From Margaritispora aquatica (lineage: Eukaryota; Ascomycota; Leotiomycetes; Helotiales; Discinellaceae), in assembly GCA_007644065.1 (NCBI GenBank), contig VJWN01000003.1:62001-126000 (forward strand): a stretch of 64,000 nucleotides of DNA, read 5' to 3'. The first letter of the stretch is position 1, and each line of letters opens with the position of its first letter. This document shows positions 22,489-34,693 of the stretch, in pieces. The notes below the pieces were generated by a model that was given only the letters and a program-made list of their open reading frames with translations, did not search any database and was not told the origin of the DNA. Both the position numbers and the translations under genes were made by a program.

Positions 22489-23851
22489 ATGCATACACGA
22501 GCGACTCTTCTAAGTGTCTACTTGTTGCTCCGAGGCGCATCTGCAATACCAAATACCCTCACCACATGCGCCGTAGGAGCGGTCTTTCTACCTGGAACGA
22601 CATTTTACTATTCCCCAACAGATACTGAAGCATTCAATGGGGGCTTTGGCGTCATTAACGGTCGTGAGTAATGTTCTTGATCTTTATGCAGCATGTTTGA
22701 CCTGCTCCAGCATGTACTGCTGGGAGTGTGGCATTGGTACAAGTGGTTGCCCCAAACGGAGCTATTTCTAATTGTGACGATCTGCCACTCGGTTCTGGTG
22801 TTACTGATGTTTACTGGCAAGTTAAAACTTTCCCCGGTGTCTTGGTTGGACTAACATATCGCAGTCCGGGCGTTATCAGAGGTACCATGGCCGTTGGAAC
22901 ATGGAGGTTTGTCTTCAATATCGGTTTTGGATCAAACTATGCAAATTACGGTGTTGTGCATACACAGGTTACTGTGGAGGCACCAACACCTACTGCGTGA
23001 GTCAATATTTATCTCTGCGTCCATATTCCTTCGAACGAACAATCGAACAAAGCAGCTAACTTCAATCTAGGACTTTCACTAGTACCCCAAGTATGTCGTC
23101 ACAAATTGAGGAAGTACTACACTAGCTAACTTTCAAAAGCTTCATTTGTGACTGCCACAAGCACCAATACAATTGTCAATACCGAGACCTTGCTTCCGGC
23201 TTATGTCACGTCTCCTTCGGCAACAGCTCCAATCACCGCCACAATTAGCCCAAGCACGACAATCACCGTCAATAGCACAATCGTGTATACTCGTACCAGA
23301 GTCTCCCATACGGTCACGAAAATTACCTCCACCAAGATCGCCAGGTGCACAAAATTGAGCGCGTGCCCTAAGAAGCAGAAGCTGGCACGCAATCCTCTCA
23401 AAGTATTCTATCCTCGAGACTGGACCCCAAGCGGACCTCTTACTGTTACGACTACCCCAGCTCCAGTTTCAACTACTGTTGTTGCCAGTACTTTTACTAG
23501 CACAGATACCGTCTTCGTTGATTCATTCACCACCACTACAGTGTAAGTCTTGTCTCGCCCACCCCTAACCCTCAAATCAAGGATTTGTACTGACAGAATT
23601 CGCTTTCAGTAACCCTACGCCAGCCACTGTTACCATCTATTCCGGAATAGTTACAGCAACTATCACGCTTCCCACGTCTACGAAAATTATTGCCTTCACC
23701 ACCACGTCCAAAGCAACTGTGACCTCGACTGATGTTTGCACGTAAGTATACAAGGGTCGATTAGGACACGATAGCTCGGATTATTCGCTAACAGATACTT
23801 AGGCTCACCAAAGTCGTGACTACCACTCCTCTTTGTACCAAGAAGAAGTAA
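22489..23851 (+). CDS. Secreted Thr/Ser-rich protein, unknown function
   Basis: Six exons: 22489-22663, 22711-22996, 23071-23090, 23140-23542, 23610-23741, 23803-23851; phases agree throughout (354 aa). Residues 1-19 form a signal peptide ending at ASA. The first 150 residues hold a compact globular part with several Cys and Gly (TCAVGAVFLPGTTFYYSP, CDDLPLGSGVTDVYWQVK, RGTMAVGTWRFVFNIGFG). The second part is mucin-like with dense Thr-Val-Thr and Thr-Ser-Thr runs, a Cys-containing KLSACPKKQKL segment, and ends CTKKK. Heavy O-glycosylation and a cell-wall or extracellular location are likely. No GPI signal is seen. I do not recognise the N-terminal domain. Exon 3 is only 20 nt. Confidence 0.72.
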
Positions 23852-25026
23852 AGAGGGGGGTTTTAAACGCATGATGAGCGCAGATTTTCTGTATTCTAGA
23901 TAGACTCTGTTTTAGAATTAAATAATAGATATGTTTTGAGGGTTCTCGTTTGCACTTGCTTGTGTCGTTTTCTATTTTCTTAAGTCTACTCGATTGTGAT
24001 GTGTGCTTGGATGAGCTGATTGGCTGATGTCGATCATGAAGAAGTGTGCTCCTCTACTAATCGCTCATCTCTGCTCAACAGCTACTGCTAATGTCGACAG
24101 TCCTTGGTTTCACACTCGTGGTCACCCTTTGACTTTATCAGCATTGATAAGTGTAACCCGATACCACAAGGGAAAGGTGTAAGAAATATGTCACTAATTT
24201 TATGTCTGAAAAATGCAAGAAGTGGGAATGGAGAGATTGGAAAAGAATTCGGCTCATTAAGAGCATGAGATTACGGTACCGCTCTTTTTTGATGTTGAAC
24301 TGTTGTGCTTCTTTATAATGGCCAACGAGATCAGAGACCGCTGTACCCAGTTTTCCATGGAGAACCATTTCTACTCCGGCCTTTGTGGTGGACAGTTGTT
24401 CACTGACAGTAGCACCTGGAATGTCATCGTCACTGGCATGTACAGAGGCAAGTGCTAAGCTACTCACTCACTTGCTCATCTGAGATGGCTATTTGGCACT
24501 GTGTTTTGACTTCTCGCTTTTGGTTAATTACACTTAATCTAACATCTATTGCCTTATATTAGAGATGTGTCAAGTTTTGGCGATAATGCTTAAGTTGCCA
24601 AAGCAGGCTGCCAAGCAAGCGTTGACTATATTTCTGGCCAAGGAATAAAGTTATCTTGATTGAGTTTGTTCTAGGATTTTTATCTCATTGGCCTCTCAAA
24701 GCTCGCTAGCGACACGAGTGTGACTGGTAGAGGTGTCACTTAGTTCTACCTGGTTTGCTGGAGTAAGATATATGAACATCCCGTCAAGAATTCCTTGCCT
24801 CCAAAGACTTCTCGTGCTTCGACCAGTAAAGCGAGGCCCATTTGTGTGAGGCTATCTGCCAAGAGGTGTTTCCCTCCACGGTATGAAGCCACGTTGTGTG
24901 GTGTGCATCTCTCAGGAGGGACAAATAGTTTCTTTTGATTCATTGTCACCTCAATCTTGAGCCTCATTCAAGAGCACAATCTTCGTTTCTAGAGCTTCCG
25001 TACATAAAGTTACCGTTCCAAGCACC
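23852..25026. other. Intergenic region with doubtful minus-strand ORFs
   Basis: Minus-strand ORFs at 24138-24467 and 24746-24967 have a somewhat protein-like composition but no domain and no convincing splice joining them, so they are not called. Confidence 0.35.
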
Positions 25027-26235
25027 ATGTCCGGGTTGTCATCCTCCATCTACCAAACACTTCCAGAGAACTCGATTCGCGTTCTTGAACTGCAGCCAGG
25101 TGAAGCACACGAGGCTCTGTCATGCAGGCTAACCGTGCAACTTATCAGCGGTGATTCTTATGAAGCTATCTCCTACGTTTGGGGAGATCCAACTAAAAAT
25201 GCCACCCTTTTCAGCAACGGAAAGTCTGTGGGGATCACGTCGAATCTTGGGGAAGCATTGACTGCATTCCGTACCAGGCACACAGTACGAAGGTTATGGG
25301 CCGACGCGATCTGCATCAATCAGCAGGACAATCGAGAACGAGAGGTACAGGTCGGATTGATGCGTTTGATCTATTCTTCTGCCAAGAATGTCCTGGGTTG
25401 GATCGGTCCTGATCCTGGAACAGCACTGCTGGCGATCGCCTTCATTCACAAATTCAACGAAGACCCCGACACACAGATACAGGCCGCACGTGCCTTACAG
25501 TTGACGGACAAAGAGCACAATATTGATTCCAAATGTAACATCGAAATACGGTGGACAGTTTGGATCGCAATCAAGGCGCTATTTGAGATGCCATTCTTCC
25601 ATCGCGTTTGGATTGTACAAGAGCTAGGCCTTGCAAAGCAGGCCCAATTGTATTATGGACTTCAGAGTATCGACTGGCGTCAGGTTAGCAATTTCGTCTT
25701 CATAATGGATAACCAGGCCGCGTTTCTTGTAACATACCTGGAGCTCAAGTCTTGGATGGTGAACCATACCGTCCTGATCTGGCAGACCTTGGGCAATGGT
25801 CAACCGAGGTACTCATTCATAGAGGTCCTCAACTGGGCTAGAATTCACCAAGCAACAGACGCTAGAGATACAATATATGGGTTCCTGGGTCATCCCAGTG
25901 CTATGGACAGATCCGGCAAGCTCATCATTCATCCAGACTACGAGGCTTCAGCTGATGAAATCTTCACCGAATTCGCGAGGACTTGGATCAATAGGACCAA
26001 AGGGCTAAAGGTCCTCTCTGCCGTGGATCGTAACCTCGAGGAACCCGAAGGAGCCAGTATTCCTACATGGGTACCTGCTTGGAATACAGGTGGGTGTGCA
26101 GTTCGGTTGCGCCCCGTCTTATGGTGTATCAGCGAATTTCACTGCGTGCGTCATGGGAAAAGACATCTTGCGTTAGAGAATCAATGCCTTCCACGAACGT
26201 CTCTAAGAGTTTTGCTTCGTGATTGCCTCGCTTGA
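25027..26235 (+). CDS. HET-domain (heterokaryon incompatibility) protein, C-terminus abnormal
   Basis: One exon, 402 aa. The HET domain spans roughly residues 40-200: YEAISYVWGDP, then NLGEALTAFR, the core RRLWADAICINQQDNREREV and VGLMRLIYSSAKNVLGWIG, then FFHRVWIVQELGLAKQ. A second conserved block follows near residue 280: TDARDTIYGFLG and LIIHPDYEASADEIFTEFAR. After PTWVPAWN the reading frame drifts into a Cys/Arg-rich tail without family resemblance, while another frame over 26090-26165 encodes a better match (FGCAPSYGVSANFTA) and then stops. This suggests a frame-disrupting change near 26085-26095. HET proteins trigger cell death on non-self contact in Pezizomycotina. Whether this allele still works is unknown. 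Confidence 0.8.
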   Translation: MSGLSSSIYQTLPENSIRVLELQPGEAHEALSCRLTVQLISGDSYEAISYVWGDPTKNATLFSNGKSVGITSNLGEALTAFRTRHTVRRLWADAICINQQDNREREVQVGLMRLIYSSAKNVLGWIGPDPGTALLAIAFIHKFNEDPDTQIQAARALQLTDKEHNIDSKCNIEIRWTVWIAIKALFEMPFFHRVWIVQELGLAKQAQLYYGLQSIDWRQVSNFVFIMDNQAAFLVTYLELKSWMVNHTVLIWQTLGNGQPRYSFIEVLNWARIHQATDARDTIYGFLGHPSAMDRSGKLIIHPDYEASADEIFTEFARTWINRTKGLKVLSAVDRNLEEPEGASIPTWVPAWNTGGCAVRLRPVLWCISEFHCVRHGKRHLALENQCLPRTSLRVLLRDCLA

Positions 26236-26650
26236 CGCACATGTTCTGCTTTTCATTTACAGGCTGGGTTTTTTCTATCAGTAAGTGGTCTGTCTTAATT
26301 ATGGGCCAAATTCCAATCTTTTTCACGTTCTATTCAGTTAAGACTAAGTGCTGTTACTATTTTGCTCCCCAACAAGGACATTCTTATTGTTGGGACGACG
26401 AAGGAAGCAAGCAGATGAGGGAAAATGATCATCGAGCGATTGAAGGACTTTAGATATACGTTACGAGAAAATTTGGTAACTTATACCAGCAAATGAGTGT
26501 TATATGTGATCTAGTTCTAATTGAAATATATACCCAAATCTCCCCCCTAGACTTTTCCAGCACTCTGAGAATATAATTGGCCACAACAGACATCCACCTC
26601 TTTTTAGTCCTCGCTAATCCCTGCAACATTGATCTCACCTGTAGGTAAAA
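26236..26650. other. Intergenic region between convergent HET and ABC genes
   Basis: 415 bp of 3' flanks. The decayed HET C-terminal frame may continue a short way into it. Nothing else seen. Confidence 0.4.
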
Positions 26651-29600
26651 TCATGAATTCCACAGCCCGCTGAATTTGCTCGCCTCATCCTCAAGCAGAG
26701 CACCAGGCTCACCAACCTCCACAATTGCACCCTCCTCAAATACGACAATCCTGTCAAAATTTCTTATCCCCTCCAATCTATGTGCTACAGCAACAACCGT
26801 ACACCCCTCAAACCACTCTCCAATAATGCCCTGCATCAACCTATCAGTCTCCAAATCGACACTCGCAGTCGCTTCATCAATGATCAAAATCTTAGAAGGC
26901 TTAAACATAGCCCGAGCAAGACAGAAAAGCTGTTTCTGGCCCTGTGAGAGCAACTCATCTGCGTTCATGACAGTAGATAGACCTCCTGCATCAAGGATAA
27001 CCTGCCAAAGTCCGAATTTCTCGAGCACATTTTGAGCAGCTGCCAGATCTTCGGTAAGCGAGAAAGGATTAAGGTTTTGCAGGATTGTTCCTTTGAGGAA
27101 GACTGGATCTTGAGGAATTACATTGAGATGTTCCCGTAGTGCAGAGCGGGGAATGTTTGCTATGTCGATGTTGTCGATTTGAAGTTTTCCCTCCTGAATC
27201 TCCAGCATATGGAGAAGCAGTGCAACAAAAGAGGACTTGCCTGATCCCGAAGGTCCACAGATGCCAATTTTCTCACCAGGAAGAATAGAGAGCGTGATGT
27301 TTTTGACAGCTGAAGGCTGTTCTGGTGCATATGCCGCTGAAACATTCGAAAGCACTATCCCTCCATGCGCTGGCCATCCTGATGGGGTTACTTGGCATTC
27401 TTCAGGTAAGTTCTCCGAAGTTGTACTCTCAACAAACGATTTGATTCTCGACACAGCACCCAAAGAGGTCTCGATTGCCGTCCAGTTCGTGATGACCACC
27501 GACAATGAAGTGCTGAACGACATGATGTTTATCAACGCCACACCAACAAAACCAGCATCAGCACGTTCTCGGAATCGCACAATCAATGCCACGAGAATGA
27601 CTGCCAATGCCGAGACCATGAGATCCACTACTAGAGCGAGCCATCTCTGGATACAATATAGAAGATAGAAAGGCCGTTGCGATGCATCAAGCAAGTCCAT
27701 GTTTTGCTTCTTCATGTTCCCGCTCCAACCGAAGGCTCGAATTGTCACGAGCCCATTTAGCGTTTCGAGGAAATTGCTGTAGAGCGGTGCTTTGGCTTCA
27801 AGATCCATGAGTCGAATCTGCCTTGAAGTGCGGAGATAGAATCTCTGCAGCAAGTACATGATAGCCATGACGAACGGCAAGACAGCAGCAAAGTATGACG
27901 CCGACACACAAATCAATACCGCTTGGATAATGGCTAGACAGGCGTTATTGGCGAGAATCAGTCCTGCGATTGGGAGTTCCATGTCAATTACTGAAAGATC
28001 TTGGCTGAATCTGTTGACTATTTGACCAGTGTCTGTGCTGGTGAAGAAGTGGAGAGGTGCGTTTTCGACAGTGTTGAGGAGATGAGAATGGAGGTTTTGA
28101 GCTGAGCTTGGGATCATTCGCACAAAGAGGACGTAGGCTACTACCATGAGTGTGCACATTGCGATTACTTCGATGGCGACGAGAATTCCTAGGTACAGCC
28201 CGTTGACAGAATTGCCGTGAGCCGCGACAGCAGAGGTCCAGAATTTGAACCAGAGATCTGGTTGAAGTCAGTACAGCGAAGCAAATCTTGACATACTGGC
28301 TTGCCTGGAAACTTAAGCAGAAGAGAATATACAATCATCAGGCACGTCCAACTCAGCACTGTGCGCATGCCAACAGCGGTGAAATAAAAGTGGTAATCAG
28401 CCCAGTTTCCAACAGGTCTCTGAAGATCAACAGTGGCATTCAGTATTTCCGTACTTTCTTCTCCACCTTTGGCTTTAGCGAGCTTAGTTTCAAATGTGTC
28501 GTTTGCCTCGACACTATGGCGTGCAGCAAGTCCAGCGATGTAGCTCTCGTTCTTCATCAGCGTAGCAAAATTACCTTGCTCCACAATAGCACCATCAGAA
28601 CTAAGCGCGATAATGTGATCAGCATATGAGAGCCGATGAGCAGCATGTGTTACTAGAATCACAGTTGCTCCGAGACCACGAAGTAGACCGGTCTTGCCGA
28701 GTAAGCGAGAGAAGATTCGCTCCTCGTTGGTAGCATCGAGTCCACTAAAGACATCATCAAGTATCAAGACTTTCTCGCGGGAATAGACGGCTCTCGCGAG
28801 TCCCTATGATATGTGAGCGATTTGCACCATAAAACAAGACGAACTTATTTACCACTCGTAGTTTCTGTCCCCCAGATAATGCACTTCCTGCTGGTCCCAC
28901 CTTGGTCATATCCCCATCAGGAAAATTCTCAATATCAGTGTCCAATGCGCAAGCATGGAGCACACTTGCATACCAATCTGGCTCAAATGTAGCAAATCCA
29001 ATTATATTTCTTCGAATGGTCGTGTTTTGAATCCATGGAGCTTGAGCAACATACCCCGCGTGTGGATGATCGATATACACATGTCCTTTCGACGAAGGTG
29101 CCTCACCCAAAATTCCTTGCATCAAGCTAGATTTTCCGGATCCCACTGGACCAAGAACCATCGAAAGACCTGGCTTGAACTCACAAGAAACATCCCCGAT
29201 TACAGGGCTACCTTCTTCGGACCAGGCAAGAGTTAGGTTGGTAATTCGTACAGTTGCTGGAGTTGTGCTTGATAGTTGCTGGGGATAGACTTCCTCCAAT
29301 TCGATGTCGTTGCTGCCAGTTGCAAAGCTCGATGAAGCCAGCAATCTGGTCCTGTCATTCGAAGAGTGCTCTGCACCTGGAAGTAGCATTCGGTGATCGC
29401 TTTTGGTAGGTAAGGAAAGAAATTTCTCGATTCGGTCGAAACAGCCGATTGCTGCGATTAACGGTGGTGTTGCGAACACAACAGCGCGAATAGGCATCAC
29501 CAAGAGAGCGATCAGTGAAAGTGTGGTGAATGCCGAAGTGACATCCAATATCTGTCCATTCTTGCTTGCGACGGCAACATAGATGATGAAGGCTGCTCCA

Positions 29601-31320
29601 GGTGCAAAGATATCAGACATATTACTAGTTCTTGTCAGTGCATGTTCATTTTCCAGAACTAAAAATTCAAATAATGATATGAAGATGTCACTCACCCAAA
29701 CCCTATCATGATAAGAAACAGTTTCCTCATCTTTAGTGACTTGGCAATCTCGTCTAATCTAAGCTGCTGCACGATTCCGACCACTCTTTCAGTAAGACCA
29801 AGCATTTTGACACCTTTCATACCTTGCAGCATCTTTGCCGTCGTATCAATTCTTGTCTGGATTCCTCCAATCCAGCTTACTTGAGCCTTGCCCATGTATT
29901 TGGACAGTATAAAGGGACCGGTTATGGCGATTGCCGTGATGAGCAGCGGACCTAACAAGGCGATACCGATTTCTCTTTGAAGCAACCAGATAGCCAATGC
30001 AATCTCGATGGGGCTTGCCCAAATGTTGTGAATGGGCAAAATCGCTTCGCAAATTCTTTCGACATCTGATGACATGAGCGTGACAGCAGCTGATTCATCC
30101 AGACTGGTGATTGAAAGCTTCAGAGTCTGGGCATAAATAATATTGACAAGCGAACCTCGAACCATTGTGGCCACTCGATTTGCCTTGTGCTGATAGGTAC
30201 CAGAAGCAAGAGCCAGACCTGTGTAAACAAGTCCGAAAGCGGCCGTCAACCCCCATCCTTTGCTCTCCGTGTTTGGCGACTCTGGTGCACTCACGAATTG
30301 GGTGATGTTGCGAATCAAAAATGGCTGCATGAAACGAAAGAACGTCATGAGGATACGTGGTAGCACTCCTGAAAGAAGAGGCCAGGCCATCGCACGGAGC
30401 ATAACCCATGTCAGGGTGTGCTTCTTTGGGTACTTGTTTCCTAGGCGGCTAGTCAGCGAGAATCTCGTGAATGGGCTGAATTTAGACATACGAATCGTCC
30501 ATTGCTGATCAAGTCTAGCTTCGACTGAGCTGGAGAGAAGCTCTGAGTCCGTAGCAAATAGATCATCATCAACCACCACATTTCGAAATCCAAGCTGGAA
30601 GAGTGGATTCAGCCACCAAAAGACACTTCGTGAATAGATTCCACTTGTTGCCTCTGGAGAAATAGAAATTTTTGAAGGAGAAAGCAGATTTCTTTTCTCG
30701 GTTGCTTCTGAGATGAGTACAAGGAGCTTGATGCCGAGGATTGCTGAAGCGATTCCATTCTCCGCCACATCTGCTCCTCTCAACCATCTCGTGCGCAGTT
30801 GTGCTGCATCCAGAAACAAAGTAACCAAAATATAAGTGTTGATGAGCGAGCTAGGTCTTATACTTCTAGTATGCTCATAGAATGACAAGATGCAGAGAGC
30901 GAGTGAAGCAGCGAGTACAACCAATGCAGCGGCCAAAGAAGCATGTGTTTTGAGAGACGATCGGGAAACCTCCACAACGTTAACTAGTTGAAGCAAGCTG
31001 AAGATCGCGAGAAGGGTCTGATTCTGTCAGTGTTTGGAGACTAATCTTCATTTTCAACTCACTAATTTTGTTGTTTTAAGATAGCTAGACGCTTTGACAA
31101 TGCGGGGTTTGTTCCATAACTTCAAGATCCTTGATGGAGCTACAAGCAACAGCAAAGCCGACGGCAAGATTGAGAGAATTGTTTCTTCAAATAAAAGCGT
31201 AAAGTCGAATGAAACCTTGCCTGGGAGATCTAAGAAAGGTCCAAAGCTAGAGTCATCAGCATAACTGGATGTATTGAACGTCCTCGGTCTGAGGAATGCA
31301 ATTGGTATGTCTTTTTCCAT
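26651..31320 (-). CDS. ABC transporter, ABCC (MRP/multidrug-resistance) subfamily, full length
   Basis: Six exons: 31320-31063, 31023-30492, 30440-29696, 29630-28853, 28803-28305, 28257-26651 (1472 aa). The intron at 28304-28258 (47 nt) is GC-AG. Order: extra N-terminal membrane domain, first six-helix domain, NBD1 (GPVGSGKSSLMQGILGE near 675, ALSGGQKLRVGLARA near 762, ILDDVFSGLD), linker, second membrane domain with FFTSTDTGQIVNRFSQDLSV, and NBD2 (CGPSGSGKSSFVALLLHML near 1270, LSQGQKQLFCLARAM, ILIIDEATASVD). NBD1 has Asp where NBD2 has the catalytic Glu, and NBD2 has LSQGQ in place of LSGGQ; both asymmetries are normal in ABCC proteins. It would export organic anions, conjugates or a secondary metabolite across the plasma or vacuolar membrane. 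All key motifs are intact. No biosynthetic cluster is visible nearby. Confidence 0.93.
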
Positions 31321-33831
31321 GGCACCAAGATTTGGAATCCCGAATGTGATTTGTTTTTGTTCTCATCTTGAATCTAGTTGGTGACTTTCATTGTGATATC
31401 GAAAGTGATGCCTGATGTTGAGTATTGCGATCAAAGATAGCAGGATGGTGTGCTGACATAACCCCACTTTCATGCACCACGCAGTTCCCAGAGTAGTAGT
31501 TCCCGAGCAAAGCAGACCTTGCAAAAGCGCGCCTAGATATTTAGTTACGCAATCCAAGTCAAGTTCATTTAAAACGAAAGCTTACGCATAATAAGTGTTG
31601 ATGTTGGAAATATACAGCTGCCTGGGCTTGGTAAAACCTTGGGAGAAGACAAAGGTTCTGGTCAAGGCCATCGGCTAATCAACAAGGCAGCTACTTTTCC
31701 GCCCCTATGAGGAGAATACCATTTTTCCCTGCCTGATTTCGACATAAGGAGGTAGTAGTTTTTTTCATGAAGCAGTTTCGCAAGGAAGAGCTAATAATTC
31801 ATATATTTATTTTGTCAGGTTGTGTGCATACAACATTATTTCCACTTGCGGATGATTTCGTAGTAATGGAGAGAGCATAGATCAGACCTGCCTGTGCATA
31901 GCTCTTCCTACATTTATTTCAAGTCTAGGAAAACTTTGCATACTTTCTACTCATTAACAAGTCGTCGCAATGTTGTTGCTGACTTTCGGCTCTAGACTAG
32001 TGTCACTTAGATCACACAATCCGATGCACGAAACTATAGTAATGCTTGAAGCTGTCTTTGTAGTCGTAAATGAAGTCTCAGAACTCCACTTAAAATGAGC
32101 TGTATTCCTAATACAAGTCCGCAGCGACTAGTTGGAAAACACCGTCAGTCGGTCTTTCGGGTGGCTCAGCAATCGCCCCAAACACTTGTGCGGCATAGTG
32201 GGATTCCCTTCATAAGCTTTCCTGACGCAATGACCTGAACACGGTAAATCATCCGCCTCAATTGTAGAGTTAGCATCTTGGGTAGCAATCTGCTCATTGG
32301 GATTTCAAGCTATAATCACACAGCTCTAAGATTTCAAACCTCCCCAGTCTCTCTGAGCACTTTGATAAATTAGGAGAGCTACTCAGTTCTCGAAGAAATC
32401 ATTAGCTCATAATGAATCTTCTAAACTTGATCTTGCTAAACTAAAGGCACTTGCTGCTGTACTGGAGCAAGGTTTGGATAGTTAACTTTTCCAAAGCCAT
32501 GGATGACTTCGAGTCCTATTCTGGAAGTTTTCTAAGTGTGCGCAAGACTAATTCTCCCATAGTCTCATGCAGGGCGCTGTAATACTGGAGCTAATATCTG
32601 TGATCTTTTTCTTCTTTAGACTTCTGCAAGAATAAACATCTCTATAAATTCACAAAAACGGCAGAGAACTCTCTCTCAAACATGCAGATGATTTCCCTAT
32701 AAGAGCAAGTTCAACAGAAGGAAAGGTCAACATATAGGAATAACCTCTTTGTACTAAGCTGGTTGGGTTACCAATCCATCCTGCTCTGCTCGATAAACAG
32801 TATCTAAACAGCCAAGAAAAATCCAACTCTCCTCTTCTTTAACAGATCGTTCAAAAATAAATCTCAGAAGGCATATCTGAGCTACCTACTTGTGGTCTGG
32901 AAGTATGCTAAATTGCCACAAATCATTTTGATCTCTTGAAAAATATTGAATACAAGCTCATAATTTGTTCCTTGTAGTTTGAGACTATCGATATCAAGCG
33001 CGATTATTAAATCGGAGTTATTCTCGTTGATGAAAGAATGTAAATATTGCATAGACTGGAATTTATGGATCTACAAGTTGCTCGGGGGTGTTGCATTGCC
33101 TCGCTTAATTCAGCTGATTCTTATCCGGTGTGACAAGCCAATGTTGAAAGATGCCAAAAAAAAAACGAGAAGAAAATAGATAGAAAACCGGAGAAACAGC
33201 AAAACTCGAAACTCCTGCTGAGGGATAGACAGGAGCCCTACAAAACCCGGCCGAGGTTTTGGTGCCTACTTAACACCAGGTGTGTGCGCACCAGCCCTCT
33301 CTGATTCAGCCACACACCTCGATGTTGACGAATGTGCTAACTTAAATTTTATACCTACTTTCAGCTCTATCACATGACCTAGTCAAAGAGCCGAATGTAC
33401 CGTAGAGACTCTCTTGGTCCCTAGCGTATAGCGGTATAGACTAATGCTCTTTGATTCATGCATTTCTTTCTTTGAACGGCTATTTAGATAAAAACTTTAC
33501 GGTGGGTCTAAGTAGACAATGAGCTAGCTAATACTTTCTTGAACGTTTTACTGATTGCTCTTTCTCAAGACACTATTCCATTACAGGCAAAGACCTATTC
33601 GGTGTCAATACCGCGAAAAGTTTGCAGTCTAGTCCCTCTAAGGATCATTCCTTCTCATTTTTACCTGTTCAGTGGCCAGCCTTTATGAGTCGAATTCAAG
33701 GCTGTCAAGTTCGTCCCGGATAATTCACACCACAACGACCACCCACTTAGCTACTTGTTTCACCAGATGCCTTAGCTACTCAATCTCACAAATCACACCA
33801 AGGTCAACGGAACGTTTACCACGCGTCGAAA
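31321..33831. other. Long intergenic region, no gene seen
   Basis: 2.5 kb with only short, unconvincing ORFs. A small imperfect hairpin (GGTGCCTACTTAACACC and GGTGTGTGCGCACC) lies near 33257-33292. The size and lack of coding signal are unusual beside the compact neighbouring genes. Confidence 0.45.
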
Positions 33832-34693
33832 ATGGCAGATACTTCTACTCCAATGGGTACTAATTCTAGCATCATTTCTCCTCTGCGAATGGTAGAGGCT
33901 AAGACTGTTGATCCAGATTCGGTGGTACGTAGATCTCAAGTCGCGCTGCTCAATCGCCGAAACCAAGGTTAGTCAATCTCAAATTCTTCTTTGATCTATT
34001 ACTTACTCTGTATATTCAGTTTCCAAGCCAAGAGAGCAGAGGCCACAACTCAAGAGCACACAAATAAGCTTTAGAAATCAAGGATACTGGCGCAACATTA
34101 AGAACAAACGTCTCTGCGAAAATTGACGACAGCTCAAGCGTAATGCAGCTCATCCTACTTCCCGCGCAGTTCTCGGATCACAACAGTTCGCAGAGGATCA
34201 CAAGCATTCGATCGCATCAGAGGAGTCAAAGGAGGATAAGGAGCAAGATGACTACAAAACATTTGAGGAAGACTCAACAATAAACCCACAATCAAGTCAC
34301 ATAATTCTCGACAATTTTTCCTTAGACTACAATTCACAATTGCAACTTCAAGAAGAGACTTTCGACAAATGTTCTGATATCCCTCGAATATCTACTTCGA
34401 CCACCATGAGTGAGAAAAATGTTGACTTGAACAACTTGACTCCAGCAACAGTTGCAAGTCGTCGCCAACGCAAACTTGCCAAATATCTTGAACTCAACGC
34501 TGCAAGGAAGGAACGGGGTGTAAAGTCGGCAAAATTGATGGAAGAGAAAAATCAGGAGCGTATTCATGCTCTTCGAAAACGATGGGAGGAAATAGGAGAT
34601 GTTCCTGAACCGGAGGGAATGTTCTTCGAGTGGAGGGATGGAGCATGGGTTGATACTGCTAACACCATTGTATACGGTGCAGTGAATCAATAG
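33832..34693 (+). pseudogene. Unrecognised basic protein gene with an in-frame TGA (orphan gene A)
   Basis: ATG at 33832, exon 1 to 33967, a GT-AG intron, exon 2 at 34020-34693. The frame is open from start to end except for one TGA at 34124-34126. Both sides are hydrophilic and protein-like and the frame does not shift: before it YWRNIKNKRLCEN, after it RQLKRNAAHPTSRAV. The C-terminal third is basic and helical (SRRQRKLAKYLELNAARKER, KLMEEKNQERIHALRKRWEE), ending with an aromatic GMFFEWRDGAWVDTAN. No plausible intron spans the stop. Read through, the product would be 269 residues counting the stop position. It may be a recent pseudogene, a base error, or a true readthrough codon. Family unknown; a nucleic-acid-binding role is only suggested by charge. 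Confidence 0.5.

Noticed and set aside
24138..24967. Two minus-strand ORFs (24138-24467, 24746-24967) as a small gene upstream of the HET gene
   Set aside because: No ATG near the start of the first ORF, no good introns joining them, and no motif.
33257..33292. Hairpin near 33.27 kb as an RNA gene
   Set aside because: Short imperfect stem without tRNA boxes or other structured-RNA signs.
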